From JBDRDI01 sp043820875 (GTDB taxonomy: Bacteria > Patescibacteriota > Patescibacteriia > Patescibacteriales > UBA12075), in the NCBI GenBank assembly GCA_043820875.1, contig JBDRDI010000028.1:1-48333 (forward strand): DNA of 48,333 nucleotides, in the 5' to 3' direction. This document shows positions 16,385 to 25,018 of the stretch, one piece after another. The notes below the pieces were generated by a model. That model did not search any database and had not been told where the DNA came from. It saw nothing but the letters and a program-made list of their open reading frames with translations. Position numbers and translations under genes: made by a program. Every line of letters begins with the position of its first letter. Within the stretch, counting starts at the first letter, position 1.

Positions 16385-17809
16385 TTATTCCACGAGTCCC
16401 TCTCCAATCCGAAAAACATCTCCAGCACCCATTAAAATTATCACATCCCCCTCGCCTGCCTTTCCTCTTAAATAATTTTCCGCCTCTTCAAGCGTTGGAA
16501 TATATTTTGCTTTCCCGTCTTCAGATTTTTCTTCTATTATTTTCTCTACCAAATCACTACTATGCGCTCCTCCTTGTTTTTCACGAGAAGAGCCATAAAT
16601 ATCCAAGACAATCACTTCGTCCGCGTCCGTGAAACTCTTGGAAAAATCCGAAAAAAATTCTTTTGTGCGGGTGAAAGTGTGCGGATGAAAAACAACAATT
16701 ATATTTTTGTCTTTATATAATTCTCGCGCTCCTGCGAGAGTTGCCTTTATTTCCGTCGGATGATGCGCGTAATCATCAACGATTATCGCGCCACGAAATT
16801 TTCCCATCACTTCCATGCGTCGCGCCGTTCCTGTAAATTCTTCCAAATATTTTCTAATCTCTGATAAATCAATATTCAATTCAATACAAAAAACGATCAC
16901 CGCGAGAGCGTTGGAAATATTATGCTTTCCGTGGAGTTGAATGCAAAAATCCCCCAAATCTTCATCTTTGAAATCTTTTTCACCCTCATCTTCGTCAAGA
17001 TCGGATACACCGAATTTCACTTTAAAATATTGCCTGCCGGCATCCGACTTGATATCATACGCAACATAATCCGCTGTTTCATTTATAGCATAAGTGATAA
17101 CGCGTCCGTGACAATTGACCCACGCGATTTTACGCGTATTCGCATCGTCAAAATTGGCAATCAAAAATCCCTTCTTCGGAATTTTTTTTATAAATTCAAT
17201 GAAGACGTCGCAATAACTTTTTTCGTCCGGAAAAAAATCCGGATGGTCATAGTCAATATTATTGAGAATAACGGCTTGCGGATGAAAAAATTGCAACTTG
17301 TTTTGGTATTCATCAACTTCGGAAATAAAATAGTCTGATTTCCCAACCAAACTGAGTCCCTCAAACTGTGGCACGCGCGCGCCAACCAACACGTTAGGCG
17401 ATATTCCGGCGCGATCCAAAACATACCCGAGCCACGCCGTTGTTGTTGTTTTACCGTGCGAACCAACGACCGCAATACCATATTGCGAATTAAAAATTTC
17501 CGCGAGAGCTTCGGCATAAGTCAAAACTTTAATTTTCTTTTTCAGCGCCACAGCAACTTCTTCATTTGTTTCCTTATTATATCCAGTAGAATAAATAATC
17601 AAATCCACGTTACCTGGAATATTATTTTTATCAAATTTTTCAATCACCTTAATCCCCACTTTTGCCAGAACCTCGTCAGTCATAAATTTTTCCTCCACAT
17701 CCGAACCACTTATCTCACACCCATTTTCAGCCAAAAACTGCGCCAACATTGTCATGCCCACGCCCTTAATCCCAATCATATAGATTTTCTTGTTTTTATA
17801 CAGTTCCAT
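16385..17809 (-). CDS. murC: UDP-N-acetylmuramate--L-alanine ligase MurC
   Basis: MurC adds L-Ala to UDP-MurNAc with ATP, the first peptide step of the wall precursor. The N-terminal Rossmann motif IYMIGIKGVGMTMLA, the ATP loop GSHGKTTTTAWLG, NIDYDHPDFF and DDYAHHPTEIKATL are all present. The family-like length of 474 aa results from the ATG at 17809. The frame stays open to 17980, but the upstream residues do not resemble MurC and run through a terminator. A TTG at 17845 is a serious alternative: AGGAG lies 8 nt before it, one of the few good Shine-Dalgarno sites in the window, and it would add 12 residues. murB follows. MurD, MurE and MurF are absent from the window. Confidence 0.95.
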   Translation of the reverse strand: MELYKNKKIYMIGIKGVGMTMLAQFLAENGCEISGSDVEEKFMTDEVLAKVGIKVIEKFDKNNIPGNVDLIIYSTGYNKETNEEVAVALKKKIKVLTYAEALAEIFNSQYGIAVVGSHGKTTTTAWLGYVLDRAGISPNVLVGARVPQFEGLSLVGKSDYFISEVDEYQNKLQFFHPQAVILNNIDYDHPDFFPDEKSYCDVFIEFIKKIPKKGFLIANFDDANTRKIAWVNCHGRVITYAINETADYVAYDIKSDAGRQYFKVKFGVSDLDEDEGEKDFKDEDLGDFCIQLHGKHNISNALAVIVFCIELNIDLSEIRKYLEEFTGTARRMEVMGKFRGAIIVDDYAHHPTEIKATLAGARELYKDKNIIVVFHPHTFTRTKEFFSDFSKSFTDADEVIVLDIYGSSREKQGGAHSSDLVEKIIEEKSEDGKAKYIPTLEEAENYLRGKAGEGDVIILMGAGDVFRIGEGLVE

Positions 17810-17875
17810 TGTTATAATGATATTATATATATTTATATTGGTCAATTGAATTGCTCCTTTATAATTTATAGTATT

Positions 17876-17905
17876 AAAAAACCCCGCGCTGTTTTCACAA
17901 CGCGG
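17876..17905 (-). terminator. Rho-independent terminator between the small ORF and murC
   Basis: On the minus strand the hairpin is CCGCGTTGT-GAAA-ACAGCGCGG (9 bp with one T-G wobble, GAAA tetraloop) followed by T6. It is the strongest G/C stem near murC and separates the mraY-murG transcript from murC-murB. Confidence 0.85.
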
Positions 17906-17946
17906 AGTGGATAAATCTTCAACCATTTTACTTAGCCTTTTTGGGC

Positions 17947-18123
17947 TTATTTGCCCTTCTCTTCTCTGAACTTTTTCCAATCCCGCGGGCTTATTCCCAT
18001 GGGTGGCCTACCTTTCCCCACTTTATTTTTCTTTTCTATCATTTCAAAATGAGCACTTCTTGCTTATTCACTATCAAATACGATACCAGAATCAATAGAC
18101 GTTTTTTTCTTTTTGGTCGCCAT
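17947..18123 (-). pseudogene. Small lysine-rich ORF broken by an in-frame TAA
   Basis: The frame starts at the ATG at 18123 with MATKKKKTSIDSGIVFDSE, meets TAA at 18064-18066, then continues in the same frame as ARSAHFEMIEKK, then GKGRPPMGISPRDWKKFREE, to a TAA at 17947-17949. The intact protein would be about 58 aa and basic. GAGG lies about 10 nt before the ATG, and a strong terminator follows the second stop, so the region has the outline of one expressed small gene. The two halves look like one protein split by a nonsense change, but translation could also yield a 19-aa peptide or restart at the ATG in HFEM. I do not recognise the family. A sequencing error is possible. Confidence 0.5.
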
Positions 18124-18192
18124 TTTTTATTACCTCGCTCCCCTTGTTGTTAATGTTTTAATACTACAACTAATCACATTAAAATTAAAAAG

Positions 18193-19263
18193 TCAAATAA
18201 GCAACTTCTCTACAACTCTCCGCACCTCATCTTTCTCGGCGATTTTTATCACATCTTTAATTTTACTTTTAAAAGACTCTTGACGCGATTTATTTTCCAA
18301 TAAACTTTTAATATTGACTATAAAATCTTCTTTGTTTATTTTCTTTTGGTCTAAAACTATTCCAGCCTCTTTTTCTTCAAAAATTTTCGCGTTATCTTCT
18401 TGATGCGAATCAGGCATGGGGATAAGAATTGCGGGTTTGCCAAGGGCGGAGATTTCTGTCAAAGCGCCCATACCACAGCGGGTGACAACGATATCCGCAA
18501 CTGTGTAGGCTTTGAGCATTCCAAAAGTGTCCACGAACTCAAAGGCGCGATAATTTTCACTGTCCACTTTATTGGTATTTTTTCCTTTACCGGTAATATG
18601 AATGATTTGGCAGAATTTTTCCAGACTCTCCCTGCTTTCGTAAACCAAGTCGTTAATCTTTTGTGCGCCCGTACCTCCTCCCATAATCAACACGGCTGGA
18701 AGCGAATCGCTTAAACCAATTTTTTGCAAAGCTTCACGGCGCGATATTTTTATATCCAAAAATTTTGGCCTTATCGGATTACCAAGCCACGTCGCTTTAT
18801 TACTATAATCTTTTAATGACTTTTCAAACGTAACCGTAATAATCTTGGCGCAAGGCGCCATTAATCTATTGGCCAATCCAGCCATAGCGTCTTGTTGATG
18901 AATTAAAACCGGCACGCGACAAACCCAAGAAGCCCACACAACAGGGACGCTGACAAATCCTCCGGCGCTTATTGAAGCGAAGGGCCTTTCTTTTAAGATA
19001 ATAAAAATAGACTGAAAAAAACCAATGATAATAAAAAATAAATCAATAAAATTCAAAAATGAAAAATAGCGCCGCCACTTTCCGGAATAAATAGAAATAA
19101 ATTTAATCCCCTCTTCTTCCACCATTTCTTTTTCCACGCCTTTGTGAGTCCCAATCCAAATAGAATCTGACATCCCATCCGCGATTGCCAAAAGCGGAGT
19201 CACGGAGCCAGCCGTTCCACCACCGGAAAAAAGTATTTTAACAGATTGTTTTTTATTTAACAT
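18193..19263 (-). CDS. murG: MurG, lipid II synthase (GT28)
   Basis: MurG transfers GlcNAc from UDP-GlcNAc to lipid I on the inner membrane face. The 356-aa protein has the N-terminal glycine loop SGGGTAGSVTPLLAIAD (about 13-29), SAGGFVSVPVVWAS, HQQDAMAGLANRL in place of the common E-Q-N loop, the second glycine loop MGGGTGAQKIN and TRCGMGALTEISALGKPAILIPMP. The last segment binds the UDP moiety. The HQQDAMAG variant still keeps the Gly-Leu-x-N core. The gene follows ftsW after 42 nt containing GACTTT heptads, as in many dcw clusters. Confidence 0.95.
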   Translation of the reverse strand: MLNKKQSVKILFSGGGTAGSVTPLLAIADGMSDSIWIGTHKGVEKEMVEEEGIKFISIYSGKWRRYFSFLNFIDLFFIIIGFFQSIFIILKERPFASISAGGFVSVPVVWASWVCRVPVLIHQQDAMAGLANRLMAPCAKIITVTFEKSLKDYSNKATWLGNPIRPKFLDIKISRREALQKIGLSDSLPAVLIMGGGTGAQKINDLVYESRESLEKFCQIIHITGKGKNTNKVDSENYRAFEFVDTFGMLKAYTVADIVVTRCGMGALTEISALGKPAILIPMPDSHQEDNAKIFEEKEAGIVLDQKKINKEDFIVNIKSLLENKSRQESFKSKIKDVIKIAEKDEVRRVVEKLLI

Positions 19264-19267
19264 AAAT

Positions 19268-19304
19268 TTACTTTTGACTTTCGACTTTTGACTTTAGACT
19301 TCAA
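19268..19304. repeat. GACTTT heptad repeat between ftsW and murG
   Basis: Four imperfect units (TTGACTTTCGACTTTTGACTT and on) fill most of the 42-nt gap. They are the same heptad type as at 984-1096. Confidence 0.55.
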
Positions 19305-19305
19305 A

Positions 19306-20415
19306 CTACCGTGTATATTTACTAATATTAACCAAAATTCCCAATGCGGCCAATGCGGATAAAATCGCGGACCCGCCATAACTCACCAAAGGCAACGGAA
19401 CACCTGTCATGGGCATAATGTTCACTATTCCGCCAATATTAACAAATGCCTGAACCGCAAGCCAGCTGACAATACCTATCGCTAAAATTCTACCAAAATC
19501 GTCTGGAGCTTTCAAGGCAATCTTATATCCTTTATAAAATAAAAATAAAAAACATCCGATAAAAAGCGTAGAAAAAACAAAGCCAACTTCTTCGGCCATA
19601 ATCGCAAAAATTGAATCGCTATAAACTTCTGGCAAATACATAAATTTTTGTCGACTTGCTCCGAGTCCTCGACCGAATATTCCTCCTGATCCAACGGCAA
19701 TCAATGACTGATTCACTTGATAACATCTGTCATTCGCACTATAGGCAGAATCAAACACGCACCTGAATCGATCCATTTGATACGGTTTGAATTGTGCCAA
19801 AACAGTAATACCCAAAACAGCGACAATAATAATAATTAATATATGTTTGGTACTGCCTCCACCCACAAAATAAACAATCAGAGATGTCGCGCCAAGAATG
19901 GACAAAGTACCGATGTCCGGTTGGAGAACCATAAGCGCTGCGATAACTCCGAGTATAAAAACGAATGGTCCGATACCCATTTCAAAATTATGTAAATCAT
20001 TTTTTCTCGCCTCCAACCATGCGGCCAAATAAAGAAGGAAAGACAATTTTACGAATTCCGAAGGCTGTAGAGAAAAACCGAAAATATTTATCCAACTTCT
20101 AGCAGTTCCATATCCGGCGCTTAATCCTGGGATAAAAACCAAAAACAATAAAAGAATTGAAAAAAATAAAAATCCAACAGCGTACTTTTTCCAAATATGA
20201 TAATCAATTTTGGAAAAATACCAAAAAGCGATGCCACCCAAAAAAGTCCAGACCAATTGACGTTTTAAATAATAATAAGCATCCCCAAATTTATTATAAG
20301 CCATAACCGAAGACGCACTGGACAAACAAATTAAGCCAAAAACGATTAAAACCCCAATAATAATAAGCAAATAAGCGTCAACTTCCCTCCTGGATTCATT
20401 GTTTTTATAAATCAT
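19306..20415 (-). CDS. ftsW: SEDS-family peptidoglycan polymerase FtsW/RodA
   Basis: SEDS proteins polymerise lipid II into glycan strands together with a class B PBP. The 369-aa protein has about ten TM helices and the family hallmarks LQPSEFVKLSFLLYLA (about 117-132), VLQPDIGTLSIL and, near the C-terminus, NIMPMTGVPLPLVSYGGSA. The dcw setting between mraY and murG favours the division enzyme FtsW over RodA, although mreB is also in the window (35530). The gene starts 6 nt after mraY. No class B PBP is present here. Confidence 0.92.
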   Translation of the reverse strand: MIYKNNESRREVDAYLLIIIGVLIVFGLICLSSASSVMAYNKFGDAYYYLKRQLVWTFLGGIAFWYFSKIDYHIWKKYAVGFLFFSILLLFLVFIPGLSAGYGTARSWINIFGFSLQPSEFVKLSFLLYLAAWLEARKNDLHNFEMGIGPFVFILGVIAALMVLQPDIGTLSILGATSLIVYFVGGGSTKHILIIIIVAVLGITVLAQFKPYQMDRFRCVFDSAYSANDRCYQVNQSLIAVGSGGIFGRGLGASRQKFMYLPEVYSDSIFAIMAEEVGFVFSTLFIGCFLFLFYKGYKIALKAPDDFGRILAIGIVSWLAVQAFVNIGGIVNIMPMTGVPLPLVSYGGSAILSALAALGILVNISKYTR

Positions 20416-20421
20416 AAAATA

Positions 20422-21474
20422 TTATATAGTTTTGTCCAATAAGAATACGGTCAAACCGATTGCGGCGGAAACTCCGGATATAACCCAAAATCTCATGACA
20501 ATTTTCGCTTCCGGCCAGCCTAGAGCTTCAAAATGATGATGGATTGGAGATGAAAGAAAAACTTTTTTGCCATGACGTAATTTTTTTGAAAGAACCTGAA
20601 TAATAACCGACAATGATTCTATAACAAAAACAAATCCTATAATCGGCAATATCAAAACACTTTGAGTAAGAAAAGCAATGACACCCAAGGTGATGCCCAT
20701 ACTCATCGCGCCAGTATCTCCCATATAAAAACGAGCCGGCACAATATTAAACCACAGAAAAGCCAACAAGGCTCCGGAAATCACAGCACAAAAAGTCGCC
20801 AAATCATATTTGCCAATGGCAAAAGCCATTAACCCGTAAGCAACAAATGAGGTAAGCAAAGTCCCGCCGGCCAATCCGTCCAGGCCATCTGTTTCGTTAA
20901 CTGAAAAAGCGGTGGCCACAATGACAAAAATAAAAATAATTATATATGACCACCCTAAAGTAATAAAACCAAAAAAAGGAATGTGAAATATATCCCATTC
21001 CAATTTGTAATAAAACCACAATGCGCCGACCAAGGCGATCAAGGCGTAAACAAGTAATCTATATCTGACAGTCAGCCCGCCTCCGCCGAATACTCCTCTA
21101 CCTCGCACATCAAGCCAATCATCAAAAAGGCCAACAAGAGCCGTGGCCACAAGCGCGCCCAATGGCAGAAGAGTTTCTTTTTGCGTTAAAAAATTCAGAT
21201 TTTTAAAGATGTCCCATGGCAAAATAATTGATAAATAATAAAATATCAAACTGAAAAAAAGTACTGTTACCCAAATCAACATTCCGCCCATGGTCGGCGT
21301 GCCGGACTTGTGAGCATGAAGCTTACTAAAAATCGGTGTCAGACCGTTACTTCTGATGCTCTTCCCCATTTTATATTTATACAAATAATGAGTAAGAAGC
21401 GGAGTCCATAATAAAGTAAAAATAAAAGCCAATGTCGCGAAGAATAATATGCGGATAATATAAAAATCAATCAT
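20422..21474 (-). CDS. mraY: Phospho-N-acetylmuramoyl-pentapeptide-transferase MraY
   Basis: MraY makes lipid I by moving phospho-MurNAc-pentapeptide to undecaprenyl phosphate. The 350-aa protein has ten predicted TMs and all the usual signatures: SGTPTMGGMLIW (about 57-68), GLFDDWLDV with the Asp-Asp pair, FSVNETDGLDGLAGG, FMGDTGAMSMG and the HHH motif SPIHHHFEALGWPE. The length fits the family closely. The ATG start lies 1 nt past the stop of the upstream small membrane gene, and ftsW follows after 6 nt, so the block is one transcript. The leader is A/T only. Confidence 0.96.
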   Translation of the reverse strand: MIDFYIIRILFFATLAFIFTLLWTPLLTHYLYKYKMGKSIRSNGLTPIFSKLHAHKSGTPTMGGMLIWVTVLFFSLIFYYLSIILPWDIFKNLNFLTQKETLLPLGALVATALVGLFDDWLDVRGRGVFGGGGLTVRYRLLVYALIALVGALWFYYKLEWDIFHIPFFGFITLGWSYIIIFIFVIVATAFSVNETDGLDGLAGGTLLTSFVAYGLMAFAIGKYDLATFCAVISGALLAFLWFNIVPARFYMGDTGAMSMGITLGVIAFLTQSVLILPIIGFVFVIESLSVIIQVLSKKLRHGKKVFLSSPIHHHFEALGWPEAKIVMRFWVISGVSAAIGLTVFLLDKTI

Positions 21475-21475
21475 A

Positions 21476-21895
21476 CTATTTAAAATTTACTAAATAAATC
21501 AGCAAAATTGCTGTTAATAAAATATAATTGGAAACAATCGCGACTGAAAACAAAACATGAGAAAAAAATCTCCGCGCCTTATGACGGATACCAATGCCGG
21601 CATAAAGAACAAAATTAATCAAGAATATAATCAATCCAAGCAAGGGGATAATATATATATTCGAAGTGTTTCCATAATAATCTATTCCAAAATCCACGTT
21701 ATAATGCAAGGCTATTTGCTCTGCGTCAACAAGATGAATAATAGATTTAGCTAATATCCAAGAAACAATGTTGATTATTAAAAATAATGAAACATAAATT
21801 TTTATATCCAAATACGAAAAAACTTCCAAGACATATTCTTTATAGTTTTCTCGTGACAAATAGAAGGAATTTAATATTTTTGAAAAAAAATTCAT
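21476..21895 (-). CDS. Small integral membrane protein, unknown, first gene of the mraY operon
   Basis: The 139-aa protein has a basic N-terminus (residues 1-28) and three probable TM helices at about 32-52, 82-105 and 113-136. A loop DAEQIALHYNVDFGIDYYGN lies between the first two. I do not recognise a family. The composition (many Ile, Tyr, Leu) and clean frame support a real gene. The adjacent mraY start lies 1 nt after its stop, so it is cotranscribed with the lipid II genes. A helper role in wall assembly is possible from position only. A promoter with a TG-n-TAAAGT box lies 38 nt upstream. Confidence 0.7.
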   Translation of the reverse strand: MNFFSKILNSFYLSRENYKEYVLEVFSYLDIKIYVSLFLIINIVSWILAKSIIHLVDAEQIALHYNVDFGIDYYGNTSNIYIIPLLGLIIFLINFVLYAGIGIRHKARRFFSHVLFSVAIVSNYILLTAILLIYLVNFK

Positions 21896-21933
21896 ATATG
21901 TTAATTTTCTCTTTTATGTCAATCTTCTCTTTT

Positions 21934-21956
21934 ACTTTAACATATTTTATTGTCAA
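21934..21956 (-). promoter_or_regulatory. Promoter of the mraY-ftsW-murG operon
   Basis: The minus strand reads TATGTTAAAGT: TG (21941-21942), one base, then TAAAGT (21934-21939). A TTGACA lies only 11 nt upstream of the hexamer (21951-21956). The same odd 11-nt arrangement occurs before the receiver gene (44421-44443). TTGTCT sits at an 18-nt spacing. Confidence 0.45.
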
Positions 21957-22003
21957 AAGACAACAAGGCGAGATCTGTTATTAAATTATATTATACTTTA
22001 TGT

Positions 22004-22033
22004 TTGCGCCTTAAGGCCGAATTATGTTATAAT
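22004..22033 (+). promoter_or_regulatory. Promoter of the pilus operon, with palindrome in the spacer
   Basis: TTGCGC (22004-22009), an 18-nt spacer and TATAAT (22028-22033) with TG at the extended position. The perfect palindrome GCCTTAAGGC (22008-22017) sits in the spacer and could be an operator. The leader is about 28 nt. Confidence 0.6.
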
Positions 22034-22067
22034 TAACATTAATAAGTTATCAACAATTTTTTATTTT

Positions 22068-23789
22068 ATGTTTTCAAGAAAACAACTTAAAAAAATTCTA
22101 GTCGGTCAAGAAATATTGAACGAAGATGAATTTGAAAAAATTGCCGAAGAGGCAAAATCAAAAAATAAATCAACCGAAAGGATGCTGTTTGAAAAAAAAG
22201 TCGTCACTTCCGCAAATTTATATGAAAATGCCGCGAGTTATTATAAAATACCATTCATAGATTTAAAAACTCAAAAAATACGCAAAGACGTCTTGCTTTC
22301 CATACCCGAACCAATCGCCACAACACACAAAGTAATCGCTTTTGACGCCACGGATAAAGAAATAAAAATAGCCACTACAGATCCGGGCGATATTGAAATT
22401 TTTGAATTTATTCAAAAAAAGACCGGATTTTCTCCGGCCATTTATTTAACCACGCCGGAAAGCTTATTAGACGCACTGAAGCAATATCACAAAAGCCTTA
22501 AGGCTGAATTTAATTATTTAACCGACGAAAAGGGCGAAACGCTAGAAAGAGACTTGAAAAAATTGGCTGAAGACATACCGATTGTGCGCATCGTTGATAC
22601 ATTACTGGAATATTCAATCATGGAAGGCGCTTCCGATATACACATTGAGCCGGAAGAAAAATCCGTATCCGTAAGATACAGAATTGATGGCGTTCTCCAC
22701 AATGTTATGGTATTGCCCAAAGCTGTGCATTCCGGCATCGTGGCTCGCGTAAAAATTCTTGCCAACTTAAAAGTTGACGAGCACCGTATGCCACAAGACG
22801 GGCGCTTTAAAATTTCCACGAAAGAAAATCAAGTCGCTTTCCGCGTTTCCATCTTGCCGGTTTATGACGGAGAAAAAATCGTTCTTCGCTTACTTAATGA
22901 ATCTGCACAAGTGCTCACTCTAGAGCAACTTGGATTTCAGCAAGAACCGTTGGAAGTATTAAAAAGAAACATAATAAAACCTCACGGAATTATTTTGGTC
23001 ACCGGTCCGACTGGTTCCGGAAAAACCACCACACTTTATACCGTATTGAATATTTTAAATACGCCGGAAGTTAACATCTCCACCATAGAAGACCCGATTG
23101 AATACCGCATGCCTCATGTCAACCAATCGCAAGTCAATGCCAAAATCGGATATACTTTTGCCAGTGGCTTACGAGCTTTTTTACGACAAGATCCGAATAT
23201 AATTATGGTGGGAGAAATCCGAGATAAAGAAACCGCGGAAATTGCCATACACGCTGCTATGACCGGACATACTGTTCTCTCTACAATCCACACCAACGAT
23301 GCCGCGACCACGATGCCGCGCCTTTCGGAAATGGGAGTACCTTCATTTCTTATTGCCTCCACAATAAATATCATTATTGCCCAACGCTTGGTCCGTAAAA
23401 TTTGTCCCGACTGTATTCAAAGTTACAATCTTGAAAAAGAAGCAATAGACGAATTGAAAAAACAAATGAATATTGAAAGTATTTTGAAAACAATGGAAAG
23501 AACAAAAACAATTTTGAATGCCAAACAAGGACTTAATTCCCTGCTCTTTTATCGCGGCAAAGGATGTTCAAGATGCAATAACACGGGATATAAGGGCCGA
23601 ATAGGCATCTATGAAATTTTGGAAAATACCGAAGAAATGTCCAGTTTGATATTAAAAAATCGTAGCGCCAATGAAATCAGCGAAGTAACCAAGACAGCCG
23701 GTATGCTTACTATCATTGAAGACGGATTTATCAAAGCCAAAAATGGCATCACCACTATAGAAGAAGTAATGAGAGTGACCAAAGAATAA
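22068..23789 (+). CDS. pilB: Type IV pilus assembly ATPase PilB (GspE family)
   Basis: PilB is the hexameric ATPase that powers pilus extension. The 573-aa protein has a GspE/PilB N-terminal domain (about 1-140), then the motor: an Asp/His-box region SDIHIEPEEKSVSVRYRIDG, Walker A VTGPTGSGKTTTLY (about 312-325), Walker B IIMVGEIRDKETAEIAIHAA and a His box TGHTVLSTIHTND. The zinc tetra-cysteine motif CPDC...CSRCNNTGYKGR (about 447-512) is characteristic of PilB/GspE and not PilT. It heads a plus-strand unit with pilC, pilM and pilN/O-like genes. No pilin, prepilin peptidase or retraction ATPase lies in the window. Confidence 0.95.
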   Translation: MFSRKQLKKILVGQEILNEDEFEKIAEEAKSKNKSTERMLFEKKVVTSANLYENAASYYKIPFIDLKTQKIRKDVLLSIPEPIATTHKVIAFDATDKEIKIATTDPGDIEIFEFIQKKTGFSPAIYLTTPESLLDALKQYHKSLKAEFNYLTDEKGETLERDLKKLAEDIPIVRIVDTLLEYSIMEGASDIHIEPEEKSVSVRYRIDGVLHNVMVLPKAVHSGIVARVKILANLKVDEHRMPQDGRFKISTKENQVAFRVSILPVYDGEKIVLRLLNESAQVLTLEQLGFQQEPLEVLKRNIIKPHGIILVTGPTGSGKTTTLYTVLNILNTPEVNISTIEDPIEYRMPHVNQSQVNAKIGYTFASGLRAFLRQDPNIIMVGEIRDKETAEIAIHAAMTGHTVLSTIHTNDAATTMPRLSEMGVPSFLIASTINIIIAQRLVRKICPDCIQSYNLEKEAIDELKKQMNIESILKTMERTKTILNAKQGLNSLLFYRGKGCSRCNNTGYKGRIGIYEILENTEEMSSLILKNRSANEISEVTKTAGMLTIIEDGFIKAKNGITTIEEVMRVTKE

Positions 23790-23828
23790 ATTTAAATTTC
23801 ATATTCTAAATTCTAAATTCCAATTTAA

Positions 23829-24980
23829 ATGGCTATCCATTTTTCAGAAGAACAACTAAAAAATAAAGGGGGCGGTGAAAAAGAAACGGAAAAAGATATT
23901 AAATATTTTATTGCCAAGGCGGATAAATTTTTGGAAAAAATTTCTCGTGTACCGCTTAAGGAAAAACTTTTTTTTGTCCAACACCTCGGGCTGATGTTGA
24001 AAGCCGGAATTTCCTTATCTTCAGCTCTAAAAACTTTGGCCAAACAAAGTGGAAATAAATTTTTCGTAAAAGTATTGAATGACGTGGCAGACAGGGTCGA
24101 GAAGGGCAATTCTTTTGCTGATTCCTTAAATGTATATAACAAAGTATTCGGGGAGCTTTTTATCAACATGATTGAAGTGGGAGAGTCTTCCGGAAAATTG
24201 GAAGAAGTTTTAAACCAGCTCTTTATTCAAATGAAAAAAGAGCATGCTTTAATCTCAAAAGTGAAAGGCGCCTTGACTTATCCGACAGTCATAATTTTTG
24301 CCATGTTATTAATCGGTACTTTTATGATTACGGTTATCGTGCCAAAAATTACCTCTTCTTTTTTGGAAATGAATGTTGAACTTCCGCTGGCCACCAAAAT
24401 ACTTATAAAAATAAGCAGCTTGCTAGTACACAACGGATTGATTGTGGCCGTGGGTCTTGTTTTGTTTATTATAATATTGGTTCAAGTCATCAGAACCAAA
24501 AAGGGCAAGTCAGTTCTTGATACAATTCTTTTAAAGACACCAATCGTCGGACCAATTATTAAAAAAATAAATTTGGCCCGTTTTGCCAGAAATATTAGCG
24601 CTCTTTTAAAAACAGACATCATGATTATAAAAACTTTCCAAATTACTGCCAACATCTTGGGAAACGTTCATTATAAAAATTCTCTTTTGGATATGGCTCA
24701 AAAAATAAAAAAAGGTGAACGACTGAATGAAGCAATACAAACCTACCCAAAACTTTATCCTCCGATTGTTGTGCAAATGATAGCCGTCGGCGAAGAAACC
24801 GGCGAATTGGATGGTATTTTGGTTGAGTTGGCCGAATTTTACGAAGAAGAAGTTGACGCTATAATGGGAAATTTACCGGCAATTATTGAGCCTCTTCTGA
24901 TACTTTTGCTTGGACTTGGTGTTGGTGGAGTGGCTATAGCCATAATTATGCCTATGTATTCTCTGACAGATGCGATATAA
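23829..24980 (+). CDS. pilC: Type IV pilus inner-membrane platform protein PilC
   Basis: PilC/GspF is the membrane platform that couples the PilB motor to pilin assembly. The 383-aa protein contains two T2SSF domains: residues about 45-165 (LKEKLFFVQHLGLMLKAGISL, then IEVGESSGKLEEVL) and about 245-365 (LARFARNISALLKTDI, then IAVGEETGELDGIL). Each is followed by a hydrophobic helix, and a long TM hairpin lies at about 155-215. The paired G-E-x-x-G-x-L motifs are typical. The 39-nt gap after pilB contains short ATTCTAA repeats and no Shine-Dalgarno sequence. Confidence 0.94.
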   Translation: MAIHFSEEQLKNKGGGEKETEKDIKYFIAKADKFLEKISRVPLKEKLFFVQHLGLMLKAGISLSSALKTLAKQSGNKFFVKVLNDVADRVEKGNSFADSLNVYNKVFGELFINMIEVGESSGKLEEVLNQLFIQMKKEHALISKVKGALTYPTVIIFAMLLIGTFMITVIVPKITSSFLEMNVELPLATKILIKISSLLVHNGLIVAVGLVLFIIILVQVIRTKKGKSVLDTILLKTPIVGPIIKKINLARFARNISALLKTDIMIIKTFQITANILGNVHYKNSLLDMAQKIKKGERLNEAIQTYPKLYPPIVVQMIAVGEETGELDGILVELAEFYEEEVDAIMGNLPAIIEPLLILLLGLGVGGVAIAIIMPMYSLTDAI

Positions 24981-24996
24981 AAAATAATTAAAATTG

Positions 24997-25005
24997 TGTT
25001 ATAAT
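24997..25005 (+). promoter_or_regulatory. Internal extended -10 promoter (TGTTATAAT) before pilM
   Basis: TGTTATAAT lies in the 38-nt pilC-pilM gap, 13 nt before the pilM ATG. The leader would be about 6 nt. No -35 match is seen. The same sequence precedes at least five other units here. Confidence 0.5.
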
Positions 25006-25018
25006 ACAAATTTTTTAT

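Noticed and set aside
17807..17816. Plus-strand TGTTATAAT near the murC start
   Set aside because: It points away from any plus-strand gene and coincides with the murC start region. Probably chance in A/T-rich DNA.
17810..17980. N-terminal extension of MurC to 17980
   Set aside because: The extra residues come from the terminator and the 3' end of the small ORF and do not resemble MurC. Translation from 17809 (or TTG 17845) fits the family.
18064..18066. Stop-codon recoding (TAA as a sense codon)
   Set aside because: All other genes use TAA and TAG as normal stops. Known CPR recoding concerns TGA, so a lineage-wide TAA reassignment is not supported.
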